DNA of 64,000 bases from Streptomyces sp. TLI_146 (GTDB lineage: Bacteria > Actinomycetota > Actinomycetes > Streptomycetales > Streptomycetaceae), in assembly GCF_002846415.1 (NCBI RefSeq), contig NZ_PJMX01000001.1, positions 930,001 through 994,000 of the forward strand, written 5' to 3'. The notes below the pieces were generated by a model. The model made no database searches. It saw only the letters and a list, made by a program, of their open reading frames with translations, and was not told the origin of the DNA. Numbering within the stretch: the stretch's first letter is position 1; every line of letters begins with the position of its first letter. The position numbers and the translations under genes are program-made. Shown here piece after piece: positions 58,289 through 64,000 of this stretch.

Positions 58289-60337
58289 TCACCAGCCGCC
58301 CTCCCCCGGCACCAGGCGGCCCGCCTTGCGGTATTCGCGGCGGGCCCCCTCCAGGAGGTCGGCGGCGGTCACCTCGTCGCCGCGCCCGGCGGCCAGATAC
58401 GCGGCGGAGACCACCGCGCTGCGGATCGAGCCGCCGGCCATCTCGAAGTCCCGTGCCAGCGGCGCCAGGTCGATCCCGTCGGTGGAGGGGACGTGCGCCA
58501 GGCCGTGCCGCCACAGGGCCAGGCGCTGCCCGGCGTCCGGGAACGGGAAGTCGACCACCAGGTCAAGGCGCCGGGTGAACGCCTCGTCGATGTTGGCGCG
58601 CAGGTTGGTGGTGAGCAGCGCGATCCCGTCGAAGGACTCCAGCCGCTGGAGCAGATAGGCGCTCTCCATGTTGGCGTACCGGTCGTGTGCGTCCTTCACC
58701 TCGGACCGCTTGCCGAAGACGGCGTCGGCCTCGTCGAAGAGGAGGACGGCGTCGGTGCGGTCGGCCTCCGTGAAGATCCGCTCCAGGTTCTTCTCAGTCT
58801 CGCCGACGTACTTGTCGACGATCGACGACAGCTGGACGACATAGAGGTCGAGGCCCAGGTCGGCGGCGACCACCTCCGCCGACAGCGTCTTGCCGGTGCC
58901 GGACTCGCCCGCGAACAGACCGAGGACACCCCGGCCGCGGCCGCCGCCCGCACTGAGCCGCCAGTCGCCGAGTACGCGGTCGCGGTGGCGGGCGCGCAGG
59001 GCGAGTTCGCGCAGTTGGGTGAGGGGGCCTTCGGGCAGGACGAGGTCGTTCCAGTCCACGGCGGGCCGGATCCGCCGGGCGTGCCGTTCCAGCCCCGAGG
59101 CCGACTGGCGGCGGGCGGCGAGGCGGACGTGGGCGGCGGTCACCGGCGTACCGTCGAAGGCCGCGAGGGCGCGGGCGGCCTGCGCGGCGCGCTGGACGCG
59201 GTCGCCGCCCAGGCGGTAGGGGGCGACCGTGGCGGCCAGGTCCAGGCCGTCGGCGTCCGCGCCGAGAGCGGCCTGCCAGGCGGGCGCGCCACCGGCCCCG
59301 CGGCTCGGGGCTTCGAGGACCAGCGGGTCGTGCGGGGACCAGTGCGGGTCGTAGGGGCGGGGGTCCGTCAGCAGTACGGTCACGTCCGCCGCCTCGCTCA
59401 AGGCCCGTACCAGCGGGGCGGGGTGCTCGGGCAGCCCCGGCACGACGACCGCCCGCCCGCTGAGGCGGGCCTCGCGCAGCAGCTCGGGGACGTGGTCCGC
59501 CGGGTCCGGGCAGCGCAGTGCGTCGAGGCCTGCGGCGCGCAGGGCGGTGGCGAGGGCGGCCAGGCCGTCCCCCTCGCGGGGTTCGCGCAGATAGGCGATG
59601 ACCGGGCCGGTGCGCAGCCGGGCGGCCAGCCGAGCCGTGAAGTCCTCGGCGCCGGGGGCCGGAGGCATCGGCTCGGGCATCGGGTGCAGCCGGCCGAGGA
59701 GGGCGGCGTCCGGGGTGTCGTCGCCCAGGAGATGGCCGATCAGCCGGTCGGGCACGCGCAACGCGCGGCTGAGGAAGGGGCGTTCGGGCTCCTGCTCCTC
59801 CAGCAGGCCGAGGGCCCGCAGCGGCGCCGACGCGTGGAGTCGGGCGCGGGCCTGTGCCGAGGACGCGGGCAGCCCGCACAGATCGAGGGCCAGGCCCACG
59901 CTGGCGCGGCGCCGGCTCACGTCGTCGTTGAGGTAGCCGTACAGCGCCTCGAAGGTGCGGTCGACGTCCGGGGCGAGGGCGATGAGCAGGACGGTGGCGT
60001 CCCACCCGGTCAGCCCCATCCGCTCGGCCAGCCGCGCCAGCCGGTCGGCGCGTCCCCTCGCCTCGACGGCGACGGGCATGACAACCCCGGGCGCGCTGTC
60101 GCCCTCGGCGGGCGACCAGGTGTGCAGCAGGTGGTGCACCGCCTCGTCGGACAGGAAGAGGCCGCGCAGCGGGTCCTCGGCCGTGGGGTCGGCGGCGGCG
60201 CGGTGCCCGGCCAGCGCGGCCACCCGTTCCCGCAGTGCCGCGAGGTGGGCGAGCAGCGCCCGCGCGGGGTCGTCGTACGGGCCGGGCACCGGCGCGCCGG
60301 GGGCGGCGGCCGGTGTCTCGGCGTACCGGGCGCTCAT
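58289..60337 (-). CDS. AAA+ ATPase of the CIS locus
   Basis: A 682-aa protein; its ATG overlaps the DUF4255 gene stop (ATGA). The N-terminal 420 residues are the winged-helix region typical of CIS-associated ATPases (Afp15/Pvc15 type). The AAA+ core has Walker A GESGTGKT (477-484), Walker B VLLFDEAD (531-538), sensor 1 ALLTTNLRANID and an arginine finger in FTRRLDLVV. Such ATPases are thought to load effectors or aid particle assembly. Fused second AAA domains are absent. It is co-transcribed with the cap protein gene. Confidence 0.92.
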   Translation of the reverse strand: MSARYAETPAAAPGAPVPGPYDDPARALLAHLAALRERVAALAGHRAAADPTAEDPLRGLFLSDEAVHHLLHTWSPAEGDSAPGVVMPVAVEARGRADRLARLAERMGLTGWDATVLLIALAPDVDRTFEALYGYLNDDVSRRRASVGLALDLCGLPASSAQARARLHASAPLRALGLLEEQEPERPFLSRALRVPDRLIGHLLGDDTPDAALLGRLHPMPEPMPPAPGAEDFTARLAARLRTGPVIAYLREPREGDGLAALATALRAAGLDALRCPDPADHVPELLREARLSGRAVVVPGLPEHPAPLVRALSEAADVTVLLTDPRPYDPHWSPHDPLVLEAPSRGAGGAPAWQAALGADADGLDLAATVAPYRLGGDRVQRAAQAARALAAFDGTPVTAAHVRLAARRQSASGLERHARRIRPAVDWNDLVLPEGPLTQLRELALRARHRDRVLGDWRLSAGGGRGRGVLGLFAGESGTGKTLSAEVVAADLGLDLYVVQLSSIVDKYVGETEKNLERIFTEADRTDAVLLFDEADAVFGKRSEVKDAHDRYANMESAYLLQRLESFDGIALLTTNLRANIDEAFTRRLDLVVDFPFPDAGQRLALWRHGLAHVPSTDGIDLAPLARDFEMAGGSIRSAVVSAAYLAAGRGDEVTAADLLEGARREYRKAGRLVPGEGGW

Positions 60338-61011
60338 CGCGGGTCCGGGCGGTCGGGCGCGGTGGCCTCGCGGGCGGCACGGGCGGTGGCCACCTGGTGC
60401 GGCCGGTGGGAGCGCTCGGAGGACTGCGGTGGGCCGTCCTCCGGGCCGCGCAGCCGGACCGTCGCCCCCTCGGTGACGGCGGGCCCGGCGTCGTACTCGG
60501 GGTAGGCGGGGAAGGGCACGGTCACCACCAGGTCGAGGGACGGCCTGAGTTCGCCGCCCAGGGCGGACCAGATCTCGGCGAGGGAGCGGGACTCCGTCCG
60601 GGTACCGGCCACCGTCACCGGCACCGAAAGCCCCAGCGCCGCGAGGGCGCCGGGGAGTTCGGCGGGCGGCACCAGCTCCCGTGTCAGCAGGGTCGCCAGT
60701 ACGGCCGACAGCAGCCGGTGTTCGTCCTGCGGGGTCTTGGTCCAGGCCGTCACCAGGTACGACAGCCGGAACCAGCGCGGCGGCCTGCGGCGCCGCACCA
60801 CGATGTCCCGCTCGTCGCGCACCGGCAGGTGGCCGCGCTGGCGCCGGTCCACGTCCTCCCGGATGTCGTAGAGGTAGGTGTTGACCACGGGGGCGTTGCG
60901 GCGGGCCGCCCAGTCGCGGGTGGGGGCGTCGAAGGACACGTCGATGCCGGAGCCGGCCAGCGCTCCGCCGCCGAGGAGGCGTTTGAGTACCTCGTCCACC
61001 TCGTGGATCAC
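60334..61011 (-). CDS. DUF4255 / Pvc16-like tail cap protein
   Basis: A 225-aa protein from GTG 61011 with GGGAG upstream. MIHEVDEVLKRLLGGGALAG, PVVNTYLYDIREDVDRRQRG and RPPRWFRLSYLVTAWTKTPQ, then DEHRLLSAVL, are the DUF4255 (Pvc16_N) hallmarks. The family caps the distal end of the sheath and tube in PVC and Afp particles. The last 40 residues are charged and disordered. It is separated from the main structural operon but coupled to the ATPase gene. Confidence 0.92.
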   Translation of the reverse strand: MIHEVDEVLKRLLGGGALAGSGIDVSFDAPTRDWAARRNAPVVNTYLYDIREDVDRRQRGHLPVRDERDIVVRRRRPPRWFRLSYLVTAWTKTPQDEHRLLSAVLATLLTRELVPPAELPGALAALGLSVPVTVAGTRTESRSLAEIWSALGGELRPSLDLVVTVPFPAYPEYDAGPAVTEGATVRLRGPEDGPPQSSERSHRPHQVATARAAREATAPDRPDPR

Positions 61012-61175
61012 GTTCGCGCTCCCGCCATGCCGGTCCGCCGGCTCCCTCGTCCGTCGCCTTCCGCCACCGATCGTGCCGCGCGCGCCGCCTCGCCCGCAGG
61101 CGCGGCGGGACCGACGGCCGGGCAGACGTCCCTGCCCGTACGGCCCGAAGGGAGCGCCGGGGCCTGCCCGTTCGG

Positions 61176-61850
61176 TCAGATGTAGCCCTCGCGCAGGGCG
61201 TAGGCCACGGCATGCGCGCGGTTGCGCAGATGCAGCCGGGTGGTGAGGCCGTGGATCACGTTCTTCACCGTGCGCTCGGAGTAGGACAGCTTGGAGGCGA
61301 TCTCCCCGGTGTCGAGCCCCTCGGCGACCAGCCGCAGTACGTCCACCTCGCGGGGCTGGAGGCCCAGCGAGGGGGCGCCGACGCGGCCCGCCGCGCCCCG
61401 GTGCAGGGTGCCCACCTGGCTGATGAGCCGTCCGAGCAGGTCCGCGGGCAGGTCCCCGTCGCCGCGGGCGGCGGCGAGGACGGCCTGCACGAGCCGGTGG
61501 GCGGTGGCTTCGTGCCGCCAGACAATGGCGCCGATGCCGCACCCGACGAGGTCCAGCAGCTCCGTCTCACGGATCGCGTCGACCACGACGACGGCCCGCG
61601 CGCCCTCGCTGCGCACGATCCGGCGCAGCCGGGTGAGCGCCGCATCGTCGAGCGTGTTCTCGATGAGCAGGGCGACCGTGTCGGGGCCGGGCTGCTCCCG
61701 CAGCTCTATCTCCGGATGCCGGCGTAACTGGCTGACCGCTCCCTCCCGGCTGATCGGGTCCGGGGCGGTGACCGCCACCGGGACGCGACGCCGGGCGGCG
61801 GTCCTGTCCGCGGCATCGGGCACGGCGGTGGTCCTGAGTGAGTTGAGCAC
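61176..61850 (-). CDS. NarL/LuxR-type response regulator with atypical receiver
   Basis: A 224-aa protein. I favour GTG 61850 (AGGGGGAG just upstream) over the in-frame GTG 61868. The C-terminal LuxR HTH is textbook: LGLQPREVDVLRLVAEGLDT, GEIASKLSYSERTVKNVIHG, then LTTRLHLRNRAHAVAYAL. The N-terminal receiver-like domain lacks the usual acidic pocket and has LLIENTLDD where the phospho-accepting Asp is expected, so phosphorylation-independent control is likely. Leu codon 42 (48 from 61868) is TTA. It lies between the CIS cap gene and a divergent large LuxR gene and is the probable local regulator. Confidence 0.88.
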   Translation of the reverse strand: MLNSLRTTAVPDAADRTAARRRVPVAVTAPDPISREGAVSQLRRHPEIELREQPGPDTVALLIENTLDDAALTRLRRIVRSEGARAVVVVDAIRETELLDLVGCGIGAIVWRHEATAHRLVQAVLAAARGDGDLPADLLGRLISQVGTLHRGAAGRVGAPSLGLQPREVDVLRLVAEGLDTGEIASKLSYSERTVKNVIHGLTTRLHLRNRAHAVAYALREGYI

Positions 61851-62093
61851 CCGTCTCCCCCTGTTCACGAGCGTGCCGTACGGATTTGTCCGGCACTGGA
61901 TGTCTCTTCACCCTTTGGGGCAGCGGCGGTGTGCGCAATCGTGGAGCACCACGAGGCACACCACGAGACCACGACGTCCGGCCCCGCAAACAGCGCGCCG
62001 CTCCCCCTCGCGTGAGCGATGTCACCCTCACCTCCGCCCGCTTTTGCCTGTCTTATCGAGGGGGATCGCCTTACCGAACGTCAGGAGACAGCG

Positions 62094-64000
62094 ATGAGCG
62101 GACCGTTCCGCGCACGCGAGCACGACGGCGCCCACGCGCTGGTCGCGGCGGAGGTCGAGCGCGCCCGGTCCGGCGCGGGCGGCCTCGTCGTGCTGCGCGG
62201 CGCCACCGGTACCGGCCGCACCGCCGTACTGGAGGCCGCGGCCGGGCACGCCGCGGAACAGGGTCTGCGGGTGCTGCGCGTGCGCTGCTCCTCCGAGGAC
62301 ACCGCGGTGCCCTTCGCCGCGGTGCGGCATCTGCTGGACCCGGTACCGGAGTTCACGGACGTCGCACCCGGCGCGGACGGCCGCGCCGACGCGGCCCGGC
62401 TGTGGCGGCTGCTGTGCTCGTACGCGGCCGAACGCCCGCTGCTGCTGGCCGTGGACGACGTCCACCTGGCCGACGACGCGTCACGTCACTGGATGCGTGA
62501 GGCGGCCCGGCACATCGACCGGTTACCCGTCCTGGTGGTGGCCACCGAGCGCAGCCAGTACGACATCGAGCCGCGCTCCGCCGGACTCACCCAGTCGCTG
62601 TCGCCCTCCCTCGTACGCACGCACACCCTCGGCCCGCTCGGCGACCGGGCGGCGGCCGAACTGGTCCGGGCGGCTTTCCCCACGGCCGGGCCGGGGTGGA
62701 CGGCGGCCTGTGTGCGCGCCGCCGCGGGCAGTCCGCTGCTGCTGCACGCCCTCCTCGACGACCTGGGCGGCGCCCCGCAGGACGGCCTCTCCGCGAGGGG
62801 CGAGCCGCCGCTGCCCGAGACCTGCGCCGCTCTGTATCCCGGGTCCTATCCGGCGGCCGTCTCCTGGTGGCTGCACAGCGCCGGTCCCGCCACGGCCGAC
62901 GTGGCCCGCTGCCTGGCGGCGCTGGAGCAGGCATGGCCGACGGACCCGGCCGACCCCACCGTGGGAGGCCCGGCCGACCGGGGCGCGAGCGATCCGGTCC
63001 ACCTGCTCGCCGAGGCCACCGGCGCCGACCCCGTCCGGATCGCCGGGTGGCTCGCCGCGATGACCCGGCTCGGCCTGCTGCGTCCCGACGCGGTCGGCCG
63101 TCCCCGCTACGCGCATCCGCTGCTGCACGACGCGGTGCTCACCGGCTGGCCCGAGACGAGCCGGCAGGCCGCGCACCGGGCGGCGGCGCAGGCGATGCTG
63201 CGCCGGGGCGAACGGGCCGAGTCCATCGCCCGGCACCTGCTGCGGGTGCCGGGCGGCGAGCCGCCCTGGGCGCTGCGCGTCCTGCGGGACGCGGTGACGG
63301 TCGCCGTGCACGACGCCCGGCCCGACGACGCCGTCGGCTATCTGCGCCGCGCGCTGGACGAGCCGCTCCCCGACGCGCTGCGCCAGCGGCTGCTGACCGA
63401 ACTGGGCTCCCTGCACTACGCCTCGGCCGACGCCCCGGCGGCCATCGCGCGGCTGGCCGAGGCACAGCACCTGGCGGCCGAGCCCCGAAGCCGGGTGCGT
63501 ACGGCGGTGGCCCTGGGCACCGCGCTGGTGGACCGGGGCGAAGTCCGGACGGCCCTAGAGGTCCTGCGCCGTACGGAGGGGCAGCTCTCCGGCCACCCGG
63601 ACCTGGCCCGTACGGTCCAGACCGCCGCCGCCCTGCTCTCCGACGGGGACCCGGCGACCCGGCAGCAGGTCTACCGGTGGCTGTGCGAGGCGGCGGACAC
63701 TTCTCCGGACCTGGTGGGCACCGCCGGACAGGCCCTGCTCGTACGGTTTGAGTCCACGGCCGCGCTGATCTCGGCCCAAGAGGCGATGGGCCGGATACGG
63801 GACCTGCTCGCCCGGCCCACCGACTCGCTCGCCGAGCCCTTCTTGCTGGGCACGGCCGCCGCCGTGGCGCAGTGGGCCGACGAACTCGACGAGGCGGACC
63901 GGCTCGTCGATCTGGGGCTGGCCGGGCAGCGGGCCGTGCTGCTGCACCCGATGCGGCACGCACTCCTCAACACCCGCGCCGACATCGCCGCGGCCCGTGG
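62094..64000 (+). CDS. Large ATP-binding LuxR-family (LAL) regulator, 3' end outside window
   Basis: The first 635 codons of a long regulator from ATG 62094 with AGGAG upstream. A MalT/LAL-type STAND ATPase domain begins at once, with Walker A GATGTGRT (36-43, with Arg42 in place of the usual Lys) and Walker B LLLAVDDVH near 118-126. Helical repeats follow from about residue 400 (DAVGYLRRALDEPLPDALRQ, AAIARLAEAQHLAA). The C-terminal LuxR HTH is not in the window. Leu144 is encoded by TTA (62523-62525). It is divergent from the response regulator across 243 bp and presumably controls the CIS genes. Confidence 0.88.
   Translation, partial: MSGPFRAREHDGAHALVAAEVERARSGAGGLVVLRGATGTGRTAVLEAAAGHAAEQGLRVLRVRCSSEDTAVPFAAVRHLLDPVPEFTDVAPGADGRADAARLWRLLCSYAAERPLLLAVDDVHLADDASRHWMREAARHIDRLPVLVVATERSQYDIEPRSAGLTQSLSPSLVRTHTLGPLGDRAAAELVRAAFPTAGPGWTAACVRAAAGSPLLLHALLDDLGGAPQDGLSARGEPPLPETCAALYPGSYPAAVSWWLHSAGPATADVARCLAALEQAWPTDPADPTVGGPADRGASDPVHLLAEATGADPVRIAGWLAAMTRLGLLRPDAVGRPRYAHPLLHDAVLTGWPETSRQAAHRAAAQAMLRRGERAESIARHLLRVPGGEPPWALRVLRDAVTVAVHDARPDDAVGYLRRALDEPLPDALRQRLLTELGSLHYASADAPAAIARLAEAQHLAAEPRSRVRTAVALGTALVDRGEVRTALEVLRRTEGQLSGHPDLARTVQTAAALLSDGDPATRQQVYRWLCEAADTSPDLVGTAGQALLVRFESTAALISAQEAMGRIRDLLARPTDSLAEPFLLGTAAAVAQWADELDEADRLVDLGLAGQRAVLLHPMRHALLNTRADIAAAR

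Noticed and set aside
42689..61011. Whole tail locus interpreted as a contractile prophage remnant
   Set aside because: No capsid, portal, terminase, holin, lysin or integrase. Presence of DUF4255, DUF6760, AAA+ ATPase and local regulators identifies a dedicated contractile injection system.
61011..61213. N-terminal extension of a 974-codon frame reading into the ATPase gene
   Set aside because: The upstream 292 codons overlap the DUF4255 gene in another frame. The ATG at 60337 with an ATGA overlap is the clear ATPase start.

Overview
The window is high-GC actinobacterial DNA with strong third-position GC, GTG starts and tight GTGA/ATGA gene overlaps. Mycothiol-type enzymes, MerR/MarR/AraC regulators, PASTA-less Ser/Thr kinases, a NHEJ LigD pair and a cytoplasmic phage-tail-like locus all point to Streptomyces or a very close relative. 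No rRNA, tRNA, CRISPR array, insertion sequence or att site was seen.

Layout. 1-16.6 kb is a mosaic of small units. It holds secreted and serine-hydrolase proteins, a Ser/Thr kinase, a methyltransferase and a MerR-peroxiredoxin fusion. It also holds a three-gene membrane/lipoprotein operon, a dead SDR gene, a phytase-like secreted esterase, an AraC/DoxX pair, an NDH-2-like flavoprotein, a VOC protein, a MerR/mycothiol-enzyme pair, a quinone oxidoreductase and a tyrosine phosphatase. 16.9-18.5 kb is a decaying YbjQ-type operon whose middle gene carries two in-frame stops, both at expected Trp codons. 18.7-24.6 kb is a compact biosynthetic island: a GT1 glycosyltransferase faces a six-gene operon made of two successive sets of KASIII, acyl carrier protein and alpha/beta hydrolase, driven by a near-consensus promoter. 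24.9-42.7 kb is again mixed: ASCH protein, PQQ-propeller kinase, MarR/MFS pair, hemerythrin, split LigD, PAP2 enzyme, CatB-like acetyltransferase, beta-lactamase-like hydrolase, VOC and DHFR proteins, a membrane protein with a DmdR/DtxR-like iron box, and an XRE-led accessory trio.

42.7-64 kb is a complete extracellular/cytoplasmic contractile injection system (CIS) locus. A twelve-gene minus-strand operon encodes, in order of transcription, sheath, inner tube, a tail-assembly protein, DUF6760, a 1170-aa Pro/Ala-rich protein, a second tube-like protein, LysM hub, VgrG-like spike, gp25 wedge, baseplate J, tail protein I and a zinc-ribbon membrane protein. A divergent gene encodes a membrane-anchored ricin-type lectin. 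A second minus-strand pair encodes the DUF4255 cap and an AAA+ ATPase. Two regulators, a NarL/LuxR response regulator and a large LuxR ATPase regulator cut by the window edge, complete the locus. In-frame TTA codons, rare and read by the bldA tRNA in Streptomyces, occur in both regulators and in the Pro-rich protein, and I saw none in the other genes. This suggests that the particle is tied to the developmental programme. The tail-assembly gene needs a -1 shift of frame to be read through, which is either a mutation or programmed frameshifting.

The two most promising unexplored systems are the duplicated KASIII-ACP-hydrolase island and the regulatory and cargo features of the CIS locus.
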